DNA of 64,000 nucleotides from Leptospira interrogans (GTDB lineage Bacteria; Spirochaetota; Leptospiria; Leptospirales; Leptospiraceae): the NCBI RefSeq assembly GCF_900156205.1, contig NZ_FTNA01000004.1, positions 124,001-188,000 of the forward strand, given 5' to 3'. The position numbers were made by a program, and so were the translations under genes. This document shows, piece after piece, positions 45,179 to 54,596 of this stretch (positions are counted from its first letter, which is position 1; each line of letters begins with the position of its first letter). A model generated the notes under the pieces. It saw nothing but the letters and a program-made list of their open reading frames with translations. It did not search any database and was not told where the DNA came from.

Positions 45179-45602
45179 ATAACCAACCCACAAGTTGAAT
45201 AGGATTTTAGAATCAAAATGAACTCAACAGAACGGGCTTTCTATGGATCGCCGTTCTGGGCTCAAAAAGGCACATTTTTCAAGTGTTCTGATAAATGAGT
45301 CTTTTTACTTGCAAAAAGTATGTTTTTCTGATAGAGAAAAATTTTCCGAACCTTACCGCCTCCCAAAAATAGAGAAAACTCAACACAATGATCTCTATGA
45401 ATCGCGTTGGAAAACTCAACACAACGCTCTTTATGAATCGCGTTGGAAAACTCAGCACAACGCTCTTTATGAATCGCGTTGGAAAACTCAGCACAACGCT
45501 CTTTATGAATCGTGTTGTGGAGTGGGAACTAAGTTTTACAGAAGATTTTGTCGTAATTCCGACAGATTTATATTGAGATCAAATACTTGGTGGGGTTGGT
45601 GA
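45179..45602. mobile_element. nested insertion with ATAACCAACCC ends and about 10-bp target duplication
   Basis: The left end is ATAACCAACCCACAAGTTG and the right end is ACTTGGTGGGGTTGGTGAT, inverted repeats. The flanks repeat AATTTGTAG(G/A)A on both sides, while copy B has this word once. A second copy lies inverted at 53069-53347, sharing the CTTGCAAAAAGTATGTTTTT and TCAAATACTTGG-type parts. It holds the 36-bp tandem array. No protein gene is supported. Confidence 0.8.
45373..45516. repeat. four tandem 36-bp units, each an inverted repeat
   Basis: Units start at 45373, 45409, 45445 and 45481 and contain CAACGC-TCTTTATGAATC-GCGTTG, a perfect 6-bp stem with a 12-nt loop in the best copies. 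The first unit (AATGATCTC) and the last (CGTGTT) have changes. The inverted element copy at 53069-53347 has just one such unit (53144-53185), so the array grew here. Confidence 0.9.
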
Positions 45603-45705
45603 TGAATTTGTAGAAACTACTGCATTTTATTAAAAATTTTAAAGAATTATCGTGTAAAATTTTTTGAGGTTTTGGGACAAACTCTTAGTAAGAACTATAA
45701 ATAAC

Positions 45706-46034
45706 GTGAGTTCGGCGTAAGGATGTTTTATAAAAACCTGATTTTTCCATAAAAATGAATGTTTAGAAATTTATTATATGACTTAATCTGTGGGAACTCT
45801 CACAAAACTATATTTTACTGTAAAACTTTGAAATGTAAGAACTACCACAATTTATAAAATAGAAGTTTATAACGATTGAATCAATCTGTCGTATCCAAGT
45901 GTGGGAACTCTTACAAACTTAGATTTGTCTGTAAAATGATGTGGGAACTACTACAAATTACAATTTTACGAACAAATTCTAAAATTGTAGGAACTACTAC
46001 TTTTAGAAATTTTTTCTCACACCGAACTCACGTC
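45706..46034. mobile_element. element with ACGTGAGTTCGG / CCGAACTCACGT ends, filled with GTGGGAACT words
   Basis: The left end reads ACGTGAGTTCGGCGTAAGG and the right end CACACCGAACTCACGTC, inverted repeats of 12 or more bases. Inside are at least five copies of G-T-(G/A)-(G/A)-GAACT(A/C)(C/T)(T/C)AC-like words (about 45790, 45838, 45899, 45940 and 45987). A similar-ended element lies at 55242-55407. Confidence 0.6.
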
Positions 46035-47627
46035 AAATACAACACCCAATTCAATGATGTACATTCAGCGCAGGAAAATCCACCATAGACAGCCGATGGG
46101 CTCTCAGCTCCGGCCAATCATTGTATGCAGGAAACGTTATACAATATATCGCCTTTAGTTTCAATTCATTATAGAAAATGATCCGTCAAGACCCTCAAAT
46201 GTTTCTCGAAGGGGCAGCATTCAGGGAATGAGACGCTGAGTTTGAAAGAGCATTCTGCTGAGTTCATAGATCCTTTTTGCGTTATATTGAAGTTACATTA
46301 AACTAAGAGCTCATTCTAAAACCTAAGAATCAACCATTTTTGAATCCTCAACAAAACGTGATAGTTCCTCATTTTTATGAAATTAAAGCGTCCCGCTCTT
46401 ATAGGAATCGTCCAATGGAGCATAACATAATCATTACTTTCTCATTGGACCATACTTAACTTACGTTAAACGGCACTTTGTGATAAACTTTAAGTATTCA
46501 ATTTTATAAGTATGCGGTTAACTACTTTTCAAAGAAGAATCCTTTTCATACGAAATCATATGATGATAGCACTATGAATCCATTCAAAAGTCAAAATGTA
46601 GAACGTATTTAAAAAAATATCATTAGAATTGTTTAAAGATTACATATCGCAAATAAGCAAAATTGTTTCAATTGTCCATTTTAGGACTACGGAAACAGAT
46701 GAAGAATTAATTTTTAAACAACACTATTTCAATATAAACAAAACTGTATATTAAAAATATTATAATTTACTAAATTTATTTTTTACTAAAATATTTATAG
46801 TTGATAGAACTAAAATCTCACAATACAATCCAAATAACTTAGTAAATGTCTATTAATAAAAAACATCACAAAATACTTTCTAATTAGGATTTTAGCAAAA
46901 ATCTTATATAAAACTGCAAAAACTCAGGAAAGGTCTATTTTAAATTCAATACTTGTTTATAAATCATATTTCGGCTTGATGTTTAAACCTTATTCAGAAC
47001 TATATAATAAATTACTAATATATTGTTCTAAAATAAAATTTTGCGACAAAACTCAAGACACTCAACTTTATAGATACGATTGTGATCCGTCTAATAACTT
47101 GCACATAAAAACAAAATCCAGACAACCTACTATACAATTTTCAGTAGAATCATTATGTGAAGTTATCATAACAACCAGAATTATAGAATAGAAACCTGTC
47201 TCTAAACGGAGAATCGATCTAAAAACGGATGGGGATTTTATTCTATCGTCTAGAAATTAGAAGTTATCTCAAAAATATCTTAGAACAATTGAAATCTGCA
47301 TTTCAAACAATGGTAAAATATTTTATAGATGACCCTAGTAAAAATTCTCACAATTCAACTCGATTCTTTTAGAAATTTAGAATGAAACATTCTGATAATT
47401 CTCATCTTTTTATAGACCAATTTAACACCAAATTCGTGTTTTACGAAGTTTTGCTTCACCTTCCTTTTTTATAAAAGTTTCTAATAAAAAATCGAACCTT
47501 TCTAAATTCATCATAAAGACAAGATTACCTCTAAACCCTTTCTATTTTTTAGTTTTTTCTTGCAGAAAGAATTCTCCCAACAAACTATATCCATTTCTAT
47601 TTTATAATTTCAGGAGATTCTAACAAT
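46035..47627. other. AT-rich gene-free region with repeat remnants
   Basis: At 46080-46175 there is a reverse-strand copy of the repeat seen at 52625-52745 and 55272-55400 (TTGAAACTAAAG and ATAATGTTTCCTGTAT words). At 46195-46235 lies a decayed hairpin of the conserved-loop family. A perfect inverted pair GTCCAATG / CATTGGAC occupies 46410-46417 and 46443-46450. From 46460 to 47627 I see no convincing gene; short open frames there lack start-site and codon support. Confidence 0.6.
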
Positions 47628-48200
47628 ATGACAGACTCTGTTCTTATCCAAAAATTGAACGCAAGACTTATCGATGAAGGTATTCTCGATAGAACTTTCG
47701 AAGAAAATTATTCAATTGTTTACCAAAAACTCAATGAAGAGATTTTTAAAATCGAAAATCCCTCTCTACCGGAAATCAATTTCGAATTGGGAGAAAAATT
47801 TCTCAAGAACTGGTTGACTGGACTCTCTCATCAAGGGATCTCTCAAGATAAACTAACCAATTATCTACGTTGTGGTCTTGCTCATCTTTCTTATGAATAT
47901 ATCAAATCGAATGACCAAGAAATAGAAATCGACGATAAGATAGAATCTACAATTGTTTTCTTTAAGAATCGCAATTTTGAAAAATCTTTCTTTCGTTCAA
48001 ACGACAAAGAAAAAATGGCTGCTCCAAAATCAATTCCCACCCAAAAAGCTGCTGGGAAAAAAACTATTCCTAAAAAGAAAGCTATTAAAAAGAAAAAACT
48101 AATAAAGAAAAAGATTTCTAAGAAAAAAGCTTCGAAAAAAATACAAAAGAAAAAAACGGTTAAGAAAAAGATTCTGAAGAAAAAAACGAAAAGAAAATAA
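47628..48200 (+). CDS. protein with lysine-rich C-terminal tail, histone H1-like, putative nucleic-acid binding
   Basis: The 190-residue protein has a folded, acidic-neutral N-terminal part (residues 1-125). A tail of about 60 residues follows, made almost only of Lys with Ala, Ile and Thr (KKKAIKKKKLIKKK and similar), like bacterial histone H1-like and AlgP-type proteins. The tail would bind DNA or RNA. An AGGAG ribosome binding site (CAGGAGATTCTAACA) precedes the ATG at a good distance. It stands alone. I do not recognise the N-terminal domain. Confidence 0.75.
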   Translation: MTDSVLIQKLNARLIDEGILDRTFEENYSIVYQKLNEEIFKIENPSLPEINFELGEKFLKNWLTGLSHQGISQDKLTNYLRCGLAHLSYEYIKSNDQEIEIDDKIESTIVFFKNRNFEKSFFRSNDKEKMAAPKSIPTQKAAGKKTIPKKKAIKKKKLIKKKISKKKASKKIQKKKTVKKKILKKKTKRK

Positions 48201-49090
48201 ACCTTTCACCGAAATTTAATTTTCTTATTTTAAAAATCTTGGAGCTGAGTGCTCCAAGAAAATAGGATTCTTTTTATCTTAGAGTTAAAAATACAAAAAT
48301 TCGATTTTAAAAGTAACCTGCTTTTTCTTAAGTTTCTTTGTTTTATCTATTAAAACCGAAAAAAATCCATTACGTCCACATTTTGTATAAACCGTAGTTT
48401 TTTTTGAATATCAAAATTTATATTTAGAACCTGTCCCAAAATTGGAATAGAACCTTACAACTTGATCTTTCTGATAAAGTGAATTAGATTTTGGGACGTG
48501 CTGTTAATTTATTTTAAAACTAACAGTAGGATCTACGGCATACCATACCCTCTATAAATTCTTAACAAAAAATAGAGTCCTAGAAATTAAATACTTTTAG
48601 AATATTCTTTTTTCTTTATAGATCCGTTTATTTTTTTTGCTTATAATTATATAATAGAATTCAATATTATTCTATTCTGCAACAGTGCTTTACAATAGAC
48701 ATTTACGGTATTCAACTTTATAAGCATTAGAGTTGTTGAAAAATGAATTCTCATCTATTTTCTAGTGTATTGAAATGAGCAATTAAAGAAATTTTGTTAA
48801 TCTCCATATGAAATTTTTCAACAATCCTAATCTACTTTATACTTCTGAGTAAAATTATTGGACCCATTTTTGGCAAATATAACCGCAAATCCTGTTTTTT
48901 TAGTAATTTAGAAATATTTGACTCGAAGTCATCTCTATAGTTAAATTCTTTTTTACATATTCCCATCCCTTAATGAATATTGAGACATTCCTTTTTTATA
49001 GAAGTAGGGTAAACCATCCTACTTTGATTTAAATTTCTATTCTAAAAATAGCTATATAGTTTATGTCGCATATAAATTCGAAAAAATACT
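48201..49090. other. 890-bp gap: small hairpin and dispersed repeat
   Basis: A perfect hairpin CTTGGAGC-TGAGT-GCTCCAAG lies at 48238-48258, 38 bases after the lysine-tail gene; it lacks a clean T-run, so it is only a weak terminator candidate. At 48428-48508 is a dispersed repeat with ends CCTGTCCCAAAAT and ATTTTGGGACGTG. From 48840 the DNA resembles 50695-50953, the 5' region of the next duplicated gene (shared TTTAGAAATATTTGACT and CTGAGTAAAATTATT words). Confidence 0.6.
48428..48508. repeat. dispersed palindromic repeat (CTGTCCCAAAAT family)
   Basis: Ends CCTGTCCCAAAATTGGAAT and TTAGATTTTGGGACGTG are imperfect inverted repeats around a core CTTGATCTTTCTGATAAAG. Reverse-strand copies lie at 10634-10731 and 1468-1565. 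Confidence 0.65.
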
Positions 49091-50515
49091 ATGAAATACC
49101 TTTACATCCTTTTGTTTATATTCATTCAGGCGTGTGTACCTGCTAAAATACTCAACGTGTCCGCCCCCGGACCAAACGATCTTTGGATACAACTACTCAT
49201 CCGAGAGAAAATCAAAGAAATCATGAATAACGAAAACTTATTCGATACAATAACCTATGAAGATTCTAATAATTTAATATTAAAAAAAACTTTACTACTT
49301 GGAACGCCTAACGCAGAAACTATTGGTAAAAATTTAACTATAGACGAAAAAAGTTTCATATATATTGCAGGAGAAACAACCGGTGGGATTTACAATGCTA
49401 CATCCGTTGGAACTCGAGATTTAATTTTCGGAAGATATGATTCTCAAATGAACCCAATTGTAAATGGTACTCGCCAAATTGGAGGTGCAGGAATAAGCTT
49501 AAACGTACAAGACATTGCAGTCGACTCGAACGGAAACACGTATATCACCGGCAATACGAACCATCACTTCAGAGGCGCTCAACTTTTTGGAACGACTGAT
49601 ATGTTTCTAATTAAATTAGATCCGAATGGAAATGAACTTTGGGGGATACAAATAGGGATTGCCAATACTTCAATTTCTCCTGCAAAGATCACGTTAGACT
49701 CGCTTGAAAACGTTTACATAACTGGAAGATCAACCGGACCTTTCGGAGGTTTTCTAAATGGGGCCAACGGATTTATCGCCAAATTTAATAGTATTAACGG
49801 AAATGAAGAATGGGTCCAACAAATCGCATTTCCACAAGCACAAAGTTTTCCAACTGGACTCACTTTCGACAAAACGACAAATACAATTTATGTAGCCGGA
49901 GTCACTAATGCGGACTATAAAAATAACAAAAGACCAGCAATCGGAAACCAAGACATTTTTATTTTCAAATATGATTCTCAAGGGAATCGTCAATTTTTTG
50001 CGCAACTCGGTGCTATCTCTAAATCCTTAGATAGCGCATCCATAACTGTAGATTTATCCGGAAATGTTTTTGTAGGTGGAACGAGTAACGGTCGTTTTGA
50101 AGATAAATTAACCGGAACGAGCTGGCTTGGAACCATAGCAAAATATGATTCATCCGGCGTCTTACAATGGGTTCGACAATTCGGTCCCGATAGCGCTCCT
50201 CCAAAACAAGCAGTGATCCGTTCTATCATAACCGATATGCATGGAAATGTTTTTACTACAGGCCATACAAATGGAAATATATTAGATGGAGGAGATGATT
50301 CTTTAGGAGTTCAAGACGCATTTATTACAAAACACAATTCATCTGGGCAAATTCAACGGATACAACAAGTTGGTACCCCTGGTGCAACCATTTCGGGAAA
50401 TGGACTCGGACTTGATCCACAGGGAAATCTCTACGTTATCGGAAATACAAACAGTGGAATCAACGAAGCTCCAATCAGTGGAACGAACGATATGTTCCTT
50501 TTAAAATATAGATAA
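49091..50515 (+). CDS. SBBP repeat beta-propeller lipoprotein (tandem copy 1)
   Basis: The 474-residue protein has a short signal peptide with lipobox FIQAC (Cys15), so it is probably a lipoprotein. After an N-terminal part (residues 25-95) it has about seven repeats of roughly 50-55 residues with the pattern D-x2-GN-x-(Y/F)-(I/V)-(T/A)-G-x-(T/S), as in SBBP/beta-propeller proteins ([54 protein letters not shown]). The blades likely form a surface or periplasmic propeller. It has a close paralogue directly downstream. No function is known to me. Confidence 0.85.
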   Translation: MKYLYILLFIFIQACVPAKILNVSAPGPNDLWIQLLIREKIKEIMNNENLFDTITYEDSNNLILKKTLLLGTPNAETIGKNLTIDEKSFIYIAGETTGGIYNATSVGTRDLIFGRYDSQMNPIVNGTRQIGGAGISLNVQDIAVDSNGNTYITGNTNHHFRGAQLFGTTDMFLIKLDPNGNELWGIQIGIANTSISPAKITLDSLENVYITGRSTGPFGGFLNGANGFIAKFNSINGNEEWVQQIAFPQAQSFPTGLTFDKTTNTIYVAGVTNADYKNNKRPAIGNQDIFIFKYDSQGNRQFFAQLGAISKSLDSASITVDLSGNVFVGGTSNGRFEDKLTGTSWLGTIAKYDSSGVLQWVRQFGPDSAPPKQAVIRSIITDMHGNVFTTGHTNGNILDGGDDSLGVQDAFITKHNSSGQIQRIQQVGTPGATISGNGLGLDPQGNLYVIGNTNSGINEAPISGTNDMFLLKYR

Positions 50516-50953
50516 CTATTTTTAGAAGTTTCTCACAAGGAGTTACTTTTAAATCCAGCTTTTCGATCTAAAGTAGATTTGTTTTGAAACATTTTCAATA
50601 TTACATAACATAAATTACTCTTGGGTTATATAGTAGAACATCGCAGATTTTGAGATAAATCCCCAGTTAAGAAGTAGATTTTTGAATACCTATTTTACAA
50701 TTCTGAGTAAAATTATTTTGTTCATTTTTAACAAAGTACAGCAGCAAATTCTATTTTTTTCACTAATTTAGAAATATTTGACTTAAGTTCATTTCTATAT
50801 ATAAATTATTTTTTTTGAATATTTAAATTAACTAATAAATATTGAAACATTCTTTTACTATAAAAATAGGACAAATTACCCTACTTTGAATTAAATTTCT
50901 TTCCTAAAAATAATAAATAATTTAAGCTGTAACACTAGTGTTGAAAGAAGACT
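50516..50953. other. 438-bp gap, duplicated upstream region of the lipoprotein genes
   Basis: From about 50695 to 50953 the DNA resembles the segment before the first lipoprotein gene (48840-49090), with TTCTGAGTAAAATTATT, TTTAGAAATATTTGACT and a run of Ts. The tandem duplication therefore covers the gene plus its leader, about 1.85 kb. No ORF is seen. Confidence 0.65.
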
Positions 50954-52369
50954 ATGAGAAAATTTTACATTCTTTTGTTTACATTTTTTCAAATGTGCAC
51001 CGCTAAGGCAATAGGCATATCAGATCCTGGACCAAACGATCTTTGGATTCAATTATTCATTCGTGATAAAATCGAAGAAATCATGAACAATGACGATCTA
51101 TTCGATCTAACAATCGATTCAGATTCAAAAAAATTCGAATTAGAACGGACGCTGTCTATTGGGGCTCCTAACGCAAAGACTTACGGTAAAAGCCTAACTG
51201 TGGACGAAAAAGATTTTATCTATATCACGGGAGATACGGACAGAGGTATTTACAATAATGCGGCGGCGGCCTCTGGAAATCGGGATCTCATTCTTGGAAA
51301 GTATGATTCTCAAATGAATCCGATTTGGACGAAACAAATTGGGAATGTAGGCACAACTTTGTCTGTAACCGATATTGCAGTCGACACAAACGATAACGTG
51401 TATGTAACCGGCAATACGAACAGGAATTATCCGAGAGCACTCACGGGCGAGCGGGATCTGTTTCTAATCAAATTCGATTCCAACGGAAACCAAATTTGGT
51501 CTAAACAAAAAGGTATTGCAAACCATAAACTTACACCTCAAAAAATGACGTTAGACGCGCTTGGAAATGTTTATATAGTCGGAGATTCTGACGGACCCTT
51601 TGGAGGTCCTCTAACCGGATTGAACGGGTTTATCATTAAGTTCAAAAGTGACGGAGACGAGGATTGGGTCCGTCAAATCGGAGTCGAAAAAGCGCTAAGT
51701 TCTCCTAAAGGAATCACTTTCGATAAAATTACAGGTAATATTTTTATAATCGGTACCGGAAATATAAACTATGAGACAAATAAGCCCTCTAGTATCGGAA
51801 CACGGGATATTTTTATTTTTAAATACGACAGCAATGGAAACGGCCGATTTTTCGCTCAACTCGGTTCTGCTAATACATCATTTTACGATGCTTGTATAAC
51901 CGTAGATCCATTTGGAAACATATTGATAGGCGGATCCAGCGATGGCCGGTTCGAGACAACGTTAGGAGGAGTAAATATACTTGGAACCATTGTCAAATAC
52001 GATTCACGTGGCACGTTACAATGGGTCCATCAATTCGGCCCTATCAACAACCTTTTGAAAGAAACCAATGTCAATTCGATTATTACCGACAAAAACGGAA
52101 ACATTTTTACAACTGGTTTTACCAATGGAAATATCTTGAACAGAAAAAGTAACTCGTTAGGAGATTACGACGCCTTTCTTACAAAGCACAATTCATCCGG
52201 ACAAAACAAATGGATAAAGCAGATTGGTAATCCAGGAGCAAAAATATTTGGAAATGAAATTGCAAAAGATCGAGAAGGAAATCTCTACGTTATCGGAGAT
52301 ACAAACAGTGGAATCAACGGAACTCCAATCAATGGAACAAATGATATGTTCCTTGTAAAATATAGATAA
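50954..52369 (+). CDS. SBBP repeat beta-propeller lipoprotein (tandem copy 2)
   Basis: The 471-residue protein is a paralogue of the previous one over its full length (shared GPNDLWIQL near residue 26, EEIMNN, ITGDT and NAKTYGKSLTVDEK versus [14 protein letters not shown]). Its signal peptide ends in FFQMC (Cys15), with Met just before the Cys, unusual for a lipobox, so lipidation is less sure. The repeats are kept (VDTNDNVYVTGNTN, LDALGNVYIVGDS, VDPFGNILIGGSS). It may have a changed ligand after duplication. Confidence 0.83.
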   Translation: MRKFYILLFTFFQMCTAKAIGISDPGPNDLWIQLFIRDKIEEIMNNDDLFDLTIDSDSKKFELERTLSIGAPNAKTYGKSLTVDEKDFIYITGDTDRGIYNNAAAASGNRDLILGKYDSQMNPIWTKQIGNVGTTLSVTDIAVDTNDNVYVTGNTNRNYPRALTGERDLFLIKFDSNGNQIWSKQKGIANHKLTPQKMTLDALGNVYIVGDSDGPFGGPLTGLNGFIIKFKSDGDEDWVRQIGVEKALSSPKGITFDKITGNIFIIGTGNINYETNKPSSIGTRDIFIFKYDSNGNGRFFAQLGSANTSFYDACITVDPFGNILIGGSSDGRFETTLGGVNILGTIVKYDSRGTLQWVHQFGPINNLLKETNVNSIITDKNGNIFTTGFTNGNILNRKSNSLGDYDAFLTKHNSSGQNKWIKQIGNPGAKIFGNEIAKDREGNLYVIGDTNSGINGTPINGTNDMFLVKYR

Positions 52370-53068
52370 CCATTTTTTAGGAGTTTCTTTCAAATTCAGT
52401 TTTTCGATCTAAAGTAGACTTGTTTAAAACATCTTCAATATTATCATAAGGTGAGTTAGATATAACAATACGAAAGCGATTATTATATTGTATTCAGAGG
52501 ACCCGGAAAACTCAGCGAAGCTTCTCTAAGGATCGACATTCAGGAAGCGTTTTGCTAAGTCCAACGCGGGCCTATAAGAACGATGATAGAAAGTAAGCGA
52601 ATGATTTCTATGGATCGTGTTCTATAATAAATTGAAACTAAAGACGATTATTGTATAATGTTTCCTGTATGCAATTTATTGATCAGAGCTGAGAGTCCCG
52701 GTCCAACTTGCCTAGCAGCCGGAATTCGCCTGATTTTCTTACGTCAAACTCATATTGCTTTAAAAAGTAACGAACCTTGTTGTATTAAACTCTTCTAATG
52801 TTGTATCTAGAAATAAAAATCTTTTTGTAAATGTAGGAACTACTACTTTAGAAACCATAAGCAATCCTATAACAAAAATTGTTTTAGATAGAACTAGTAA
52901 ATGTATGCTTAGAGTAAAATTATCATAAATGCGGCATAATCTTTAGGAACTCGCACAGATTATAAAAAACGGTTCATTACACCAAATTCATATTATTAAC
53001 GTGAGAAAAATTTTCTAAAAGTATGAGTTCCCACAATCTTAAAATTTATCCGTAAAGTCGTGAAATGC

Positions 53069-53347
53069 ATAACCAACCCCACAAGTATTTGATCTCAATA
53101 TAGATCTGCCGAAATTACGACAAATCCTCTGTAAAACTTACATCCCACAACGCGATTCATAGAGAGTGTTGTGTTGAGTTTTCCCTAGATTTTGGGTGGC
53201 GAGGTGGAAAGGCTTTGGAAAATTTTTATCTATCAGAAAAACATACTTTTTGCAAGTAAAAAGACTCATTCTTGTCGGAACACTTGAATAATGTGCATTT
53301 TTTATCCTTCTGATTCTAAAATCTTCTTCAACTTGTGGGGTTGGTTA
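53069..53347. mobile_element. MITE-like element, inverted copy of 45179-45602
   Basis: The ends ATAACCAACCCCACAAGT and ACTTGTGGGGTTGGTTAT are perfect 18-bp inverted repeats. Nearby flanks GTGAAATG and GTAAAATG may be an aged 8-bp target duplication. The inside matches the 45-kb copy on the other strand (CTTTTTGCAAGTAAAAAGAC, GTCGTAATTTCG-type words) but has one 36-bp hairpin unit instead of four. Confidence 0.85.
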
Positions 53348-53483
53348 TTGTAAAATGTGGTAGCTCCCACATTTTAGGAATCGATCCCTAAAGTTCCAAC
53401 CCCGGCTTTTTTCAGAAAAACAAATCATGACCAAACTCACGTTTGTTAAGGTTCCAAATCCCATTTTTTCTTTTTTTAAAAAA

Positions 53484-53510
53484 TTAGCACTTAACAAAAA
53501 AGATTGCTAA
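53484..53510 (+). promoter_or_regulatory. CIRCE-like HrcA operator 1
   Basis: TTAGCACTT-AACAAAAAA-GATTGCTAA matches the CIRCE consensus TTAGCACTC-N9-GAGTGCTAA at 8 of 9 bases in each arm, with the exact 9-base spacer. It is 79 bp upstream of the first hsp20 start. Confidence 0.85.
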
Positions 53511-53544
53511 TTTTTTAAAAAAATGCTGGAACTTTTTTTACATT

Positions 53545-53571
53545 TTAGCACTCTAAGCTTTAGATTGCCAA
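53545..53571 (+). promoter_or_regulatory. CIRCE-like HrcA operator 2
   Basis: TTAGCACTC-TAAGCTTTA-GATTGCCAA has a perfect left arm and 7 of 9 bases in the right arm, with the exact 9-base spacer. It ends 18 bp before the first hsp20 start, next to the AGGAAT ribosome-binding region. The two operators are 61 bp apart. Confidence 0.8.
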
Positions 53572-53588
53572 AATAGGAATAAACAATC

Positions 53589-54005
53589 ATGAATGAATTT
53601 AGAATTTTTGAAGACCTTCATAAGTTACAAAACCAGTTTTCCAGTCTTTGGGACCCGTTTTTACTCAATGGTGGAAGCGCTTATCCAGCCTTGAATATAT
53701 ACAAAGGAAACGACTCAGTGACAATTACGGCCCTGATTCCTGGAATCGATCCAGAAAAACTGGAAATCACTGTAAGCGGAAATCAACTTCATCTGAGCGG
53801 AGAAGCTGTTACAAACGAACCAAAAACGACTCAAGGCAACAATCGAGTAGAAAGATTCCATGGAAAATTTAGAAGGATTTTGGAACTTCCAACAGAAGTA
53901 GATTCCGAAAAAGCCAATGCAGAATTTAGAAATGGAGTTTTGACCCTCACTCTACCGATTCGGGAAAGTGTAAAACCACGTAAGATCCAAATTCAAACCA
54001 ACTAA
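53589..54005 (+). CDS. Hsp20/alpha-crystallin family small heat shock protein
   Basis: The 138-residue protein has an alpha-crystallin domain (residues about 35-135): [39 protein letters not shown] and the classic GVLTLTLPI near residue 120. It holds unfolding proteins as an ATP-independent chaperone. It is 20 bp upstream of a second hsp20 gene and just downstream of two CIRCE-like operators, so it is likely repressed by HrcA. The start is supported by AGGAAT 9 bases upstream. Confidence 0.93.
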
Positions 54006-54025
54006 CAACGATTAGGAGAAATAAA

Positions 54026-54418
54026 ATGACCAATGCAGTTTTGAATGAAAAAAATCATTCCGTCACTTCTGAAGAAACCAAAAAAGAAAGAGTGAGAATT
54101 CTCGCTCCCAGAGTAGACATCTATTCCGACGAGGAAAATATCTATCTACTGGCCGACCTTCCAGGTGTAGAAGAAAAAGACGTTCAAGTTCAATTGGAAA
54201 AAGACCAACTAATCATCTCTGGAAAAACTTCAAATAAAGATATTCAGGGAGAACTTAGATATTCTGAATTTCGTACAGGAGAATATAAAAGAACATTCAC
54301 TCTCACAGAATCTGTAGAAGAGGATCGTATCTCTGCGGTTTATAAAAATGGAGTTTTAAATTTGACTCTTCCAAAGAGAAAACCTCTCACTAAAAAAATA
54401 GAGGTTCGTTCCGAATAA
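54026..54418 (+). CDS. Hsp20/alpha-crystallin family small heat shock protein
   Basis: The 130-residue protein is a second alpha-crystallin protein ([47 protein letters not shown]). It is distinct from its neighbour, so they may form mixed oligomers. An AGGAG site (TTAGGAGAAATAAA) precedes the ATG. Two hairpins follow the stop; the second has a clean T-run and ends the transcript. Confidence 0.93.
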
Positions 54419-54425
54419 ACTTTAT

Positions 54426-54480
54426 CCGTCGGCGAGTTCATTTTTACAAATTCCGCCGACGGAACTTACTTTTTAAATTT
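54426..54480 (+). terminator. hairpin after hsp20 operon
   Basis: A perfect 9-bp stem CCGTCGGCG / CGCCGACGG (54426-54434 and 54454-54462) with a 19-nt loop begins 7 bases after the stop codon; a T-rich stretch follows at 54466. The long loop makes it weaker than the next one. Confidence 0.6.
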
Positions 54481-54561
54481 GTTCAAGAGATTAAAATCAA
54501 TTTCTTGAACACGTTTAACAAATACGCGTTATACTACCTGAAGTCTAAAACCCAACATTTA

Positions 54562-54590
54562 AACCCCAAATCGTTTTGGGGTTCTTTTTT
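54562..54590 (+). terminator. intrinsic terminator of the hsp20 operon
   Basis: AACCCCAAA-TCG-TTTTGGGGTT is a near-perfect GC-containing hairpin with a tiny loop, followed at once by CTTTTTTTA. This is a textbook rho-independent terminator. Confidence 0.88.
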
Positions 54591-54596
54591 TATTTA

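Larger units (their letters stand above)
45070..45687. mobile_element. miniature element, outer copy A (terminal repeats ACTTGTCCCAAA / TTTGGGACAAA-like)
   Basis: The left end reads AGGACTTGTCCCAAAGCCTC and the right end TGAGGTTTTGGGACAAACTC, imperfect inverted repeats of about 20 bp. The parts just inside the ends match copy B at 54597-55036: AATGTGGGAACTA on the left, GCCAAATGCAACCTAATTTG in the middle, and GCATTTTATTAAAAATTT plus AAAGAATTATCGTGTAAAA on the right. It has no transposase. It carries an inner insertion at 45179-45602 that copy B lacks. Confidence 0.75.
52370..53588. other. 1.2-kb repeat-rich gap upstream of the Hsp20 operon
   Basis: Contents in order: decayed conserved-loop hairpins (about 52510-52545 and 52590-52625); a copy of the three-copy repeat (52625-52745) with TTGAAACTAAAGACG and ATAATGTTTCCTGTATGC; GTAGGAACTAC words (about 52832); the inverted MITE copy at 53069-53347; and two CIRCE-like operators at 53484-53510 and 53545-53571. 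No gene is seen. Confidence 0.7.

Noticed and set aside
45373..45516. possible CRISPR array
   Set aside because: The 36-bp units are directly adjacent with no spacers, and no cas gene is near.
45243..45602. 119-residue open frame with repeated KTQHNALYESRW peptide
   Set aside because: The frame stays open only because the repeat unit is 36 bp, a multiple of three; the DNA is an inverted-repeat array inside a miniature element, and the sister copy at 53 kb has no such frame.
45876..46088. 70-residue open frame
   Set aside because: It lies across the dispersed GTGGGAACT repeats, and its sequence follows the repeats rather than protein-like composition.
46976..47191. 71-residue open frame
   Set aside because: AT-rich random-looking codons, no ribosome site, and no recognisable motif; surrounded by gene-free DNA.
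48238..48258. intrinsic terminator after the lysine-tail gene
   Set aside because: The hairpin is perfect, but the following bases are AAAATAGG rather than a T-run, so I list it only as a hairpin.
53648..53872. second frame inside the first hsp20 gene
   Set aside because: A shadow of the alpha-crystallin coding sequence in another frame.
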